From positions 2,428,501 through 2,492,500 of the forward strand of contig NZ_CP035952.1 in NCBI RefSeq assembly GCF_004214895.1: 64,000 nt of DNA, written 5' to 3'. A program made the position numbers and the translations under genes. Numbering within the stretch: position 1 is the stretch's first letter; each line of letters begins with the position of its first letter. This document shows, one piece after another, positions 1 through 7,056 of the stretch. Source of the stretch: Pseudomonas tructae (GTDB taxonomy: Bacteria; Pseudomonadota; Gammaproteobacteria; Pseudomonadales; Pseudomonadaceae). The notes under the pieces were generated by a model, which saw only the letters and a program-made list of their open reading frames with translations, was not told the DNA's origin and searched no databases.

Positions 1-339
1 CATGTCTTCAACCAGGCGTGGGAGCCACACGCACGGCTTCATGAGGTCTGGCAGCTGTTTACCAACACCGCGCTTGGAGCATTTAGTACCTGGCTTGTCT
101 GGGGCAAGAATAATCTCCGGCTTGCGAGCCTTCTCACCATTTTTGTAACCGGCGGATTCTTGATGGCTTACTGGTTTCGGGATGGCTACGGCGGGTCGAT
201 GGTTCTTTCTGACGGCTCTGAGAAGATGATCCTGGGCGTGAATTTGGGGCTATTTGCTTACGCCCTTGCCATTGTATTGGCAGGTGTTGCCATAGCGATT
301 GACCAGCGAAAACGGATCGTGTCCCAGGAAGTGCTGTAA
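1..339 (+). CDS. Integral membrane protein, 5'-truncated by the window edge
   Basis: Frame 1 is open from the first base to a TAA at 337-339, giving the last 112 residues of a protein whose start lies outside the window. The fragment begins with a polar stretch carrying a W-x-x-H-A-R-L-H pattern, followed by three hydrophobic segments (roughly residues 23-35, 41-56 and 80-100) and a short basic tail. It resembles small Pseudomonas inner-membrane proteins of unknown function; the histidine-rich start recalls DUF6640-type proteins, but that is from memory only. No function is proposed. Confidence 0.6.
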   Translation, partial: HVFNQAWEPHARLHEVWQLFTNTALGAFSTWLVWGKNNLRLASLLTIFVTGGFLMAYWFRDGYGGSMVLSDGSEKMILGVNLGLFAYALAIVLAGVAIAIDQRKRIVSQEVL

Positions 340-377
340 CTGAACCAGCCGAAGGCGCCCTATGGGCGAAAGAGGAT

Positions 378-507
378 GGTCATCGTGGTTCTTGGCTAAC
401 GTTGAGTTTGCGAAGACCTAACACTCACCAAGAACACCACGATGACCAAGCCCACTATCGCATTGACCGAGCTGGTGTTCCCCCGGTGCTGTCCGATGTG
501 TAACTGA
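378..507 (+). mobile_element. IS256-family-like insertion sequence remnant (left end and transposase start)
   Basis: Two arms, GGTCATCGTGGTTCTTGG at 378-395 and its near-exact reverse complement at 428-447, form an inverted repeat around a 32-base loop. The second arm runs straight into an ATG (442) that encodes MTKPTIALTELV before the reading frame drifts into unrelated sequence and stops at 507. That peptide matches my memory of how many IS256/mutator-type transposases begin. Nothing else of a transposase is present, so this would be a decayed terminal fragment. The family assignment is an inference. Confidence 0.45.
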
Positions 508-548
508 AGCCGGCGGCCGCACGATCGAAAATGCCCGGCACAGGCCGC

Positions 549-580
549 AATGCTGTTCACTCAAGCGCAGCAACCTTGCG
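549..580. repeat. 32-base imperfect direct repeat, copy 1
   Basis: This sequence matches 5530-5561 at 26 of 32 positions in the same orientation. Read on the minus strand, both copies could end a reading frame with K-(V/A)-A-(A/P)-L-E-stop, so they may be the 3' ends of two related lost genes. The pair brackets the HIT-to-acyl-CoA-synthetase gene set. Confidence 0.5.
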
Positions 581-935
581 ACCCACCGGAAACCGGGCCT
601 TTGATCGCATCACCATCCTCGGCCTTGAGGGCCTTGAGGGCCTTGGACGGTAATCTATAAATATCCCTCCTACAGCCCAACAACACCGCCCACACAGCCT
701 GACAAAGCACAGATACAAAAATTAACATTAGTAAAACTCATTCAAATCAATCTATTAGCTACTTTCTAGAGTTAAGATACAAAAAATTTCAAAACTCCCG
801 TGTACAGATGTGAAATGCCAAGGGTAACTTCACCCTCAAGCTATGCGGTCAACTGCTAATGGAATGCAGGCTGTAGCAAACCGGATCTTCATGCCTCCAC
901 CGGGTTTGCACCTACTACAATAAAGGGAGCTAATC

Positions 936-1382
936 GTGAACTGCATTTTCTGTTCAATCGCCAAGAAAGAATCACCGGCTGCCGTTGTCTACGAAGACGA
1001 GCAGTGCCTGGCCTTTCTCTCTATCCAGCCGATTACTCCTGGCCATGTCCTGGTCATTCCCAAGGCCCACGCAAGCGGCCTGGGTGATATCCCTCCTCAA
1101 ACCTGTGGCCACATGATGCGTGTGGGTCAACGGGTGGCAGCCGCCCTGCGTGAAAGCGGCTTGAGCCTCAATGAACACCCCTGTGAAGGTATCAACCTGC
1201 TGCTGTGCGATGGCGCGGTGGCCGGGCAGACCGTGGGCCACGCTCACCTGCATGTACTGGCCCGCTTTGTCGGTGACGGTTTCAACCTGGGTCATGCGGA
1301 CCTTCCACTGGCTACGCCCCAAGTGCTGGGCGAGCGCGCAGAGCAGATCCGTCGCGCCTTGAGCTCGCTGCCACCGGTTTAA
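936..1382 (+). CDS. HIT-family nucleotide hydrolase/transferase
   Basis: A 148-residue histidine-triad protein. The triad is H102-A-H-L-H-V-L, with H104 expected to be the nucleophile that takes the AMP group. The N-terminus has the C-x-F-C-S-I pattern of zinc-binding HIT proteins (Cys3, Cys6), and PGHVLVIPK (35-43) is typical of the fold. The family hydrolyses nucleoside phosphoramidates or adenylylated intermediates in the cytosol. The start is a GTG at 936, preceded at good spacing by AAAGGGAG (922-929). It lies 190 bases before the acyltransferase gene, in the same direction, with a hairpin between them. A role in clearing AMP adducts for the neighbouring acyl-activating genes is attractive but inferred. 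Confidence 0.88.
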   Translation: MNCIFCSIAKKESPAAVVYEDEQCLAFLSIQPITPGHVLVIPKAHASGLGDIPPQTCGHMMRVGQRVAAALRESGLSLNEHPCEGINLLLCDGAVAGQTVGHAHLHVLARFVGDGFNLGHADLPLATPQVLGERAEQIRRALSSLPPV

Positions 1383-1402
1383 CTGCAAGTCGCTTTGGTT
1401 TA

Positions 1403-1436
1403 AAGGCACGCCCGCGATAAGAGGGGTGCGTGCCTT
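1403..1436 (+). terminator. Stem-loop after the HIT gene
   Basis: AAGGCACGC (1403-1411) pairs with GCGTGCCTT (1428-1436) around a 16-base loop. There is no clear T tract behind it, so it may be a weak terminator or an RNA-stability element between the HIT gene and the acyltransferase gene. Confidence 0.45.
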
Positions 1437-1493
1437 GCTGTGCGCAGTCAGCTAATCATCAACTTGTAGGCATCTACGCAAGGAGGCGAAGCT

Positions 1494-1517
1494 ATGTCTT
1501 GTACTGTGGGAACTTAG
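1494..1517 (+). CDS. Possible leader peptide MSCTVGT upstream of the acyltransferase gene
   Basis: An AAGGAGG motif (1480-1486) sits 7 bases before an ATG at 1494 that opens a seven-codon frame (MSCTVGT) closed by TAG at 1515-1517. This is the strongest Shine-Dalgarno match in the neighbourhood, and it serves an ORF too short to be a protein. It ends 54 bases before the next real start. It could be a translated leader that controls the operon, or the surviving head of a deleted gene. Nothing beyond the ribosome site and ORF supports it. Confidence 0.3.
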   Translation: MSCTVGT

Positions 1518-1571
1518 GTTGTGCGCTGGGCTGAGTTGAATACTACAAATCACAATAAGAAGGGAATTCTC

Positions 1572-2348
1572 ATGCCGTCACTCGCAAGTAATAAGGCTGC
1601 CTTGCCTTCGGCAAATATGCAGTTGGTCAAGGATGATTCAGCCGGTTCGGCAATCTACAGTTTCTATGATTCAGTACTTCAAGACTTGTGCCAGTCTGAC
1701 AAGGTCAAGGTCAGACAGGTGGTGACGCCCGCGCAGTTTCTCGAACTGTCTCGTGCCCGCAGCCGGTTGTACGGGCAGCGAAAGGTCTACTACAAGACGT
1801 TGTTTGGTAACGCGGTCGACGACACCGTATGCCTGGATGACTACGACCCGCGTTCCTACGTGTTTGCCTTTTATTATGATGGTGAAATTATCGGCACTCA
1901 GCGTATTACGCCTTTCCCTCACGAGTCGGGCGAATTCATCAGCCATGAACAGCTGGTACGGTTCTCCGGGCCCAACTACGAGAATGAGTGCGTCGAGCTC
2001 TCGCGACTTATCGTCGACAAGCATTCCCCGGTCAAGAACGTGGTCAACGGATTGGCGATGACCGGCGCCTCGCTGGTCGCCCTGGAAGGCGGCTTCAAAA
2101 CCTTCATCACCTACGTTAAACCACGGCTTGCACCGAAGTTCGACAGCTTCGTCTTTGATCAGGATGGAATCTTCTTCCAGATCAAAGCTCGCGGTGATCA
2201 CTACTACGCCCTGTACAAAGGCGATCTGATGCCGTCGGTCACGCCCTTCTTCGGCCTGCAAAGCTGCCCTGCAGACTTGAAGAACATTGATGACTTGATT
2301 CGCTACACCTTGGCCGCCCGTGCTGCGAGGCAGTCACTGGCGGGATGA
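1572..2348 (+). CDS. FeeM/LuxI-like N-acyltransferase (N-acyl amino acid or acyl-homoserine-lactone synthase fold)
   Basis: The 258-residue product, starting at the ATG at 1572 behind AAGAAGGGAA, has the layout of the GNAT-like autoinducer-synthase/N-acyl amino acid synthase group: an N-terminal V-x-x-P-A-Q-F-x-E-L-x-R-x-R-x-x-x-Y segment, an acidic D-D-Y-D-P-R-S region, the strand FYYDGEIIGTQRI, then E-x-x-x-L-S-R-L-I-V-D. FeeM-type enzymes join a fatty acyl group from acyl-ACP or acyl-CoA to an amino acid. It leads a tight plus-strand run: the SnoaL-like gene starts 38 bases later, then a diiron oxidase and an acyl-CoA synthetase. The frame could begin further upstream at 1521 (GTG), but that start has no ribosome site. 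The fold group is fairly clear; substrate and product are unknown. Confidence 0.7.
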   Translation: MPSLASNKAALPSANMQLVKDDSAGSAIYSFYDSVLQDLCQSDKVKVRQVVTPAQFLELSRARSRLYGQRKVYYKTLFGNAVDDTVCLDDYDPRSYVFAFYYDGEIIGTQRITPFPHESGEFISHEQLVRFSGPNYENECVELSRLIVDKHSPVKNVVNGLAMTGASLVALEGGFKTFITYVKPRLAPKFDSFVFDQDGIFFQIKARGDHYYALYKGDLMPSVTPFFGLQSCPADLKNIDDLIRYTLAARAARQSLAG

Positions 2349-2386
2349 GCATCCAAAAACAACGACAACATTGAGGTTGATCCAAG

Positions 2387-2785
2387 ATGGAAGCCAGGAA
2401 CAAAGAAGTGGTCATCGAGTTTTACGAACGCATGTTTGTTCAGCGGGAACTGGCGGTCGCCGATACGTTGATTGCCAAAGATTATGTGCAGCACAACAAC
2501 GTATTTATTCCACCGCGCCGCGAAGGCTTCAAGACCTACTTTACGCAGTTCTTCAAAACATTCCCCGAGTCGGGTGCCAGTATTGAACGGGTCTGCGCCG
2601 AAGGCGATTATGTCTTCCTGTATGCCAAGCACTGGGCCAAACACAGGTTCTTTACCGTGAATTACAAGGTGATCGATATCTACCGTGTGGAAAACGGTGT
2701 GCTGATGGAGCACTGGGACACTATCGAAGGCCTGGGGTTCTTCTCCAAGTTCATCTATATCATTAAGTCTGTACTGCGCCTGTAA
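2387..2785 (+). CDS. SnoaL-like / NTF2-fold protein
   Basis: A 132-residue protein with the NTF2/SnoaL cone pattern: a first helix ending VIEFYERMFVQRE, then a Y-V-Q-H-N (residues 28-32) pocket motif, a helix YFTQFFKTFPE, strands around GDYVFLYAKHW, and the closing strand-turn D-I-Y-R-V-E-N-G-x-L-M-E-H-W-D. That last motif is typical of SnoaL-like cyclases and isomerases, which use a polar residue in the cavity for acid-base chemistry on small ligands. It lies 38 bases after the acyltransferase gene and 69 before the diiron oxidase gene, which fits a tailoring enzyme of one pathway. The reaction is unknown. Confidence 0.75.
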   Translation: MEARNKEVVIEFYERMFVQRELAVADTLIAKDYVQHNNVFIPPRREGFKTYFTQFFKTFPESGASIERVCAEGDYVFLYAKHWAKHRFFTVNYKVIDIYRVENGVLMEHWDTIEGLGFFSKFIYIIKSVLRL

Positions 2786-2854
2786 GTCCGTGTTTGCCTG
2801 AAATTATAAAAAGTGTCATGAATGATTTATCAATCCGCCAAGGAAGAGAGTGAA

Positions 2855-3517
2855 ATGACTGAAGTGACCGCGTTTCGCAAAGAGCTGAAAGCCGTCTGTG
2901 ATGCCGAATGGGAAAAGATCAAGGCCGGCCGCTTTTTCCAGATGATGAAACGCCCCGAGTTGCAGCGTGATCTCTACATCAAGTCGATTGTCCAGGTGTA
3001 TCACTACACCAAAAACAACTCGATCAACCAGGCGGTGGCGTGCTGGAACCAGGACCATAAAAAGGTCGGCCTGCTGCGTTTTGCGATGAAGCATGCGCTG
3101 GAAGAACTGGGTCATGAAAACATGGCGTACAACGACCTGATCGCCATTGGCGTCGACAAGTCCGAGTTCGATAAGCCGATGTTGCCGGCCACAGAGGCGT
3201 TCTACGGCTACCTGGATTTCGTCTCTGTGTGCCGCGGCATCATTCCACGGCTGGGCTACAGCTTCTGGGCCGAGGACTGCTACGAGCACCTCGAGCCATT
3301 GATGGATGTCTGCAAGAACCATCTCAAGCTGACCGACCAACAACTTACCTTCTTTGTCGCCCACGCGATCATCGACGAGAAACACTCCGAGCAAGTCAAC
3401 GCAGCCATCGACCGCTGGGTCGTGACCGACGAAGAAAAAGAGGCGGTCAAGCAAGTCGCACGCACCACGGTTTACTTGATGGGCAAGATCCTCGAGTCGG
3501 TCGCCGACGAGTTCTGA
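2855..3517 (+). CDS. Heme-oxygenase-like diiron oxidase (HDO superfamily, iron-containing redox enzyme)
   Basis: A 220-residue all-helical protein with the metal-ligand pattern of the heme-oxygenase-like diiron family: E84-L-G-H87 (in EELGHE), an acidic helix W-A-E140-D-C-Y-E144-H, and D174-E-K-H177-S-E. Relatives such as UndA, BesC and SznF use Fe2 and O2 to cleave or hydroxylate fatty acids, amino acids or N-groups. Many are misannotated as TenA. I chose the ATG at 2855 because AAGGAAGAG lies 6 bases upstream; an ATG at 2822 in the same frame has no such site. A strong terminator follows directly. Next to an acyltransferase and an acyl-CoA ligase, a fatty-acyl-amide or fatty-acid substrate is the natural guess. 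Confidence 0.75.
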   Translation: MTEVTAFRKELKAVCDAEWEKIKAGRFFQMMKRPELQRDLYIKSIVQVYHYTKNNSINQAVACWNQDHKKVGLLRFAMKHALEELGHENMAYNDLIAIGVDKSEFDKPMLPATEAFYGYLDFVSVCRGIIPRLGYSFWAEDCYEHLEPLMDVCKNHLKLTDQQLTFFVAHAIIDEKHSEQVNAAIDRWVVTDEEKEAVKQVARTTVYLMGKILESVADEF

Positions 3518-3532
3518 GGCTTGGCAACAGGC

Positions 3533-3565
3533 GTCCTCGCGCACCCCGCTGCGCGAGGACTTTTT
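3533..3565 (+). terminator. Strong rho-independent terminator after the diiron oxidase gene
   Basis: GTCCTCGCGCA (3533-3543) and TGCGCGAGGAC (3550-3560) form a perfect 11-bp stem with a 6-base loop, followed by TTTTT (3561-3565). It lies between the oxidase gene and the acyl-CoA synthetase gene, so the latter needs readthrough or its own promoter in 3566-3652. Confidence 0.88.
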
Positions 3566-3652
3566 ACATGGCGTGCACATCAATAAAACGATCGGCCGGT
3601 CAGGCGCTTGTCCAACCGCCTGGCCGCCACGGTCAATTCACTAGGAGGTGAC

Positions 3653-5485
3653 ATGAGTAGCAATAGCGACATGATTACCTGGGGCATGATGCTGCGCAAA
3701 ATCCCCTTGATCGCCCGGGCCATTCCTCGGCTCGTCAGGGGAATCAAAGCTTCCAAGCTCAAGGTCGATCAGCCCTGCGGCCTGGGGTTGGCCTTCGAAC
3801 AGGCGGTTGCGCGCAACCCTCAAGGGCCGGCGTTGCTCTACAAGGACACTCGTTTCAGTTATGAACAGGTCAACCAGTGGGCCAACCGCTTCGCCCATTA
3901 CCTGCTTGCCCGTGGCCTGAAAAAAGGCGATGTGGTCGGCATATTCATTGAAAATCGCCCGGAATTGCTGGTCAGCGTGCTGGCGGTCAGCAAGATCGGC
4001 GGTATCTGCGCCATGCTCAACACCTCGCAGACCAACAACGTCCTGATCCACAGCTTGAGCCTGGTCAATCCCTCGGCGATTATCGTCGGCGAAGAGTTGG
4101 TGCCATCCTTTGACGCGGTGCGTAACGAAGTTGCCATCGATGAGCTGAGCACGTTCTTCCTGGCCGACACCGACACCACTCTCGATGCGGGCGTCGCCCC
4201 GGAGGGTTACATCAACCTGAGCCGCGCCAGCGAAGCGCACCCCGTTGTCAATCCGGCGACCACCCAGCAGGTCTACCTGGACGACGCCTGCTTCTACATT
4301 TACACCTCCGGCACCACCGGTTTGCCCAAGGCCGGGGTGTTCAAGCACGGGCGCTGGATGAAAGTCTACGGTAGCTTCGGCATGATCGCCCTGGATATGC
4401 GCCCCGATGACATCGTCTATTGCACCTTGCCGCTCTATCACGGCACCGGGCTGTGCGTGAGCTGGGGCTCGGCATTGGCCGGCGCCTCGGGGTTCGCCAT
4501 CCGCCGCAAATTCAGCGCCAGTCAGTTCTGGAATGACACGCGCAAATTCAAGGCCACCACCATTTGCTACGTCGGTGAATTGTGTCGCTACCTGATCGAC
4601 CAGCCGCCCGCCGGCAACGATGGTGACAACCCGGTGGTGAAAATGATTGGTAACGGCCTGCGCCCGGGCGTATGGAACGACTTCAAGAGTCGCTTCAACA
4701 TCGAACGGGTCTGCGAGTTTTATGCCGCCAGTGACGGCAACATCGGCTTTACCAACATCCTCAACTTCGAAAACACCATTGGCTTTGCCATCAATGCCTG
4801 GTCGCTGGTGGAGTACGAACACGACACCGGTGAGCCGCGGCGCACCGCGAACGGCTTCATGCAGAAAGTCGGCAAGGGTGGCCAAGGTTTGTTGCTGGCC
4901 AAGATCGACGACGACTCCCCATTCGACGGTTACACCGATCCGGAGAAGAGCAAAAAGGTGGTGCTGTACGACGTTTTCGAAAAGGGCGATCGTTACTTCA
5001 ACAGCGGCGACCTGATTCGCGATATCGGCTTTGGCCACGCCCAATTCGTCGACCGCCTAGGGGATACCTTCCGCTGGAAAGGCGAGAACGTCTCCACCAC
5101 CGAAGTCGAAAACATCATGGTGCAACATCCCCACATCGCCGAAGCCGTGGCCTACGGTGTGGAAATCAAGAACACCAACGGTCGCGCCGGGATGGCGGCC
5201 ATCACCCCATCGGCTCCGCTGGAACAACTGGATTTTTGCGACCTGCTGCGCTTCGTCAAACGCCAGATGCCCCACTACGCGGTGCCGATGTTCCTGCGCA
5301 TCAGGACCTGCATGGAAACCACCGGCACGTTCAAATACCAGAAAACCAAACTAAGGACCGAAGCCTTCGACCCCAGCCAAACCGGCGAGGACCCGGTCTA
5401 CGCTTGGCTACCGGGCACCGAAACCTACGTGCGCGTGACTGAGCAGGTGCTGCAGGACATTCATGGCGGCAAGTTCCGCTACTGA
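3653..5485 (+). CDS. FATP-type long-chain acyl-CoA synthetase
   Basis: A 610-residue ANL-superfamily ligase of the fatty-acid-transport-protein/FadD6 type (very-long-chain acyl-CoA synthetase). The AMP-binding loop YTSGTTGLPKAG lies near residue 217, the Y-A-A-S-D-G-N motif near 360 takes the place of the usual Y-G-x-T-E as in FATP proteins, and the hinge region F-V-D-R-L-G-D-T-F-R-W-K-G-E-N-V-S-T-T-E is complete, followed by a full C-terminal lid domain. It should activate a fatty acid with ATP and transfer it to CoA. The ATG at 3653 is preceded by CTAGGAGGTG; a TTG 15 codons upstream is not needed. It probably feeds acyl groups to the upstream acyltransferase or oxidase, though a terminator separates it from them. 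Confidence 0.88.
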   Translation: MSSNSDMITWGMMLRKIPLIARAIPRLVRGIKASKLKVDQPCGLGLAFEQAVARNPQGPALLYKDTRFSYEQVNQWANRFAHYLLARGLKKGDVVGIFIENRPELLVSVLAVSKIGGICAMLNTSQTNNVLIHSLSLVNPSAIIVGEELVPSFDAVRNEVAIDELSTFFLADTDTTLDAGVAPEGYINLSRASEAHPVVNPATTQQVYLDDACFYIYTSGTTGLPKAGVFKHGRWMKVYGSFGMIALDMRPDDIVYCTLPLYHGTGLCVSWGSALAGASGFAIRRKFSASQFWNDTRKFKATTICYVGELCRYLIDQPPAGNDGDNPVVKMIGNGLRPGVWNDFKSRFNIERVCEFYAASDGNIGFTNILNFENTIGFAINAWSLVEYEHDTGEPRRTANGFMQKVGKGGQGLLLAKIDDDSPFDGYTDPEKSKKVVLYDVFEKGDRYFNSGDLIRDIGFGHAQFVDRLGDTFRWKGENVSTTEVENIMVQHPHIAEAVAYGVEIKNTNGRAGMAAITPSAPLEQLDFCDLLRFVKRQMPHYAVPMFLRIRTCMETTGTFKYQKTKLRTEAFDPSQTGEDPVYAWLPGTETYVRVTEQVLQDIHGGKFRY

Positions 5486-5529
5486 GGGGCAACTGCGCGA
5501 GCGTCAAACCACAACGCCGAAGAATGCGT

Positions 5530-5561
5530 AATGCTGCTTACTCAAGGGGAGCAGCCTTACG
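5530..5561. repeat. 32-base imperfect direct repeat, copy 2
   Basis: This is the second copy of the sequence at 549-580 (26/32 identical). On the minus strand a reading frame without a start codon runs from just after the DUF2252 stop to RKRKAAPLE-stop at 5541, looking like the C-terminal remnant of a lost gene. Confidence 0.5.
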
Positions 5562-5655
5562 CTTGCGCATGATTTCGATCATTTTCGCAACGAAGGTGTT
5601 TGCACCGCGTGTCACCTCCTTGCATGCGCTTTGCTTGAGTTTCGATAACTCCCAT

Positions 5656-7056
5656 TCACTCCTCTTCTGTAAGCACTTTCACTTGACCTGAGTTCACCGC
5701 CTTGAGCAGTTGCTCATGGTCGTGTTCGGTCTGGTCGGCATAGCGCAGGGCAAAATCGCCCAGTGCTTCGTCGAAGGCGTCGCCCTTTCCCAGGTAGCCT
5801 GCGATCGTTGCCGCGTCGCCCGACTTGGCGTGAGCGCGTGCGAGGGTCAGGCCGCAAAAATCCGCATAGCGCTCCAACTGCACGGCATTGATATGTTCAA
5901 GTGGTACCGACATTTTCATGTCGCGCAACTGCCTCACGAAAAAGTCATATCCGGCCCGGCCCCGCGTCCAACCCAGGAAGATGTCGCTGGACGATTGCAT
6001 CAGGCGCTGTCCCATCACCACCCGTTGGCCTTGATTCTTGAATTGACTCTTGCCTGCGTAAGGTTCGAGGACGGAACGACAGGACTCCTTGAACTGTAAA
6101 ATCAGTGGGTGGTTTTCCTCGGAAAATAGCAAAGCAATGTAGCACCGCGTGCCGACGCTACCGATACCGACGACTTTTAGTGCAGCATCCACCAGGCGAT
6201 AGCGATCGAGTAACACGCGGCGTTCGTCGGAAAGACTCTGGCGATAGTCAATCAGGCCCTGTTGGGCACGCTCTATGAAGTCTGGGTCGCTGACGTGCTG
6301 AATGACTGGCGGTTGATCCACAATACGCGGGTGCCCTCCAACCACGCCGGCGATCTTCGGGAAGACACTTTCCATCACCCGCTCGCGGGCACGGTCGAAC
6401 AACTGCTGACGAAACTTACGCGCCTTCACGTCGGGTGCTGCATCCAGCAATGTCTGTGCGTCTAGGCGCGAGTACCAGACTTCCAGAGGATTCATCTTCG
6501 AATAACGGCGCAGATTTTCGCGGTATGCCCGTACGCAGGCAACGGCAACCTCGCGTGCACGGGCATCGGAAGCGCCACCGTCGCGTGCGGCAACGGCGAA
6601 GCTCACGGTTAGGCGCTTGATGTCCCACTCCCAGGGCGCCGGTAGGGTTTCATCGAAATCGTTGAGGTCGAACACCAGGTTGCGCTCGGGTGTTGCGAAC
6701 AGGCCAAAATTGAGCAAGTGGCAGTCGCCGCAGGCCTGCACCTGCACGCGGATATTCGGTCCGCTAGCCAAGTCATGCGCCATCAGCGCGGCCGACCCGC
6801 GCAGGAAGGTGAAAGGGCTACGAAGCATCCGCCCGTAGCGGATGGGTACTAGATCTTGAAGGCGGTCACGGTTGGATTTCTCCAGTATGGAGATGACATC
6901 GCGCTGCCGAGGGGATTTCCACTTGGCGTGCTCCTCGCGAGGGATCTGCCCACGCAGTCGCTTACCGTTGGCGACACGTTCCTCGCGGGAACGAAACGCC
7001 GAAGTCGATGCGGTGTTGTCTGCTTCCTCGCGGGAAAAACCTTTCTGAGATGCCAT
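5656..7056 (-). CDS. DUF2252 family protein
   Basis: A DUF2252 protein of about 466 residues, a family with a kinase-like fold (aminoglycoside phosphotransferase/HipA superfamily) but no settled function. Family hallmarks are visible in order: RMLRSPFTFLRGSA, then G-D-C-H-L-L-N-F-G, then FDLNDFDE (the likely H-N/D-F-D active-site analogue), and later V-G-I-G-S-V-G-T-R-C-Y. I prefer the start at 7056 (MASQKGFSR), which has AGGTGA upstream; the open frame continues to 7128. It is transcribed towards the acyl-CoA synthetase gene and ends 170 bases from it. Confidence 0.88.
   Translation of the reverse strand: MASQKGFSREEADNTASTSAFRSREERVANGKRLRGQIPREEHAKWKSPRQRDVISILEKSNRDRLQDLVPIRYGRMLRSPFTFLRGSAALMAHDLASGPNIRVQVQACGDCHLLNFGLFATPERNLVFDLNDFDETLPAPWEWDIKRLTVSFAVAARDGGASDARAREVAVACVRAYRENLRRYSKMNPLEVWYSRLDAQTLLDAAPDVKARKFRQQLFDRARERVMESVFPKIAGVVGGHPRIVDQPPVIQHVSDPDFIERAQQGLIDYRQSLSDERRVLLDRYRLVDAALKVVGIGSVGTRCYIALLFSEENHPLILQFKESCRSVLEPYAGKSQFKNQGQRVVMGQRLMQSSSDIFLGWTRGRAGYDFFVRQLRDMKMSVPLEHINAVQLERYADFCGLTLARAHAKSGDAATIAGYLGKGDAFDEALGDFALRYADQTEHDHEQLLKAVNSGQVKVLTEEE

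Larger units (their letters stand above)
340..935. other. Intergenic region upstream of the HIT gene
   Basis: This 596-base gap holds the IS-like remnant, one copy of a 32-base repeat (549-580) that recurs at 5530-5561, three tandem copies of a GGCCTTGAG-like 9-mer (621-646), and from about 655 to 820 a stretch clearly richer in A and T than its surroundings. Within the AT-rich part AGATACAAAAA occurs twice (711 and 775). The promoter of the HIT gene probably lies here, but I cannot place its -35 and -10 boxes with confidence. Confidence 0.5.

Noticed and set aside
2855..3517. Annotation of the diiron oxidase as thiaminase TenA or heme oxygenase
   Set aside because: The E-x-x-H and D-E-x-x-H ligand pairs fit diiron oxidases; the TenA active-site cysteine arrangement is not seen and no thiamine or heme genes are near.
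3641..5044. A 467-codon minus-strand frame over the acyl-CoA synthetase gene
   Set aside because: Shadow of a complete FATP-type ligase; no family features.
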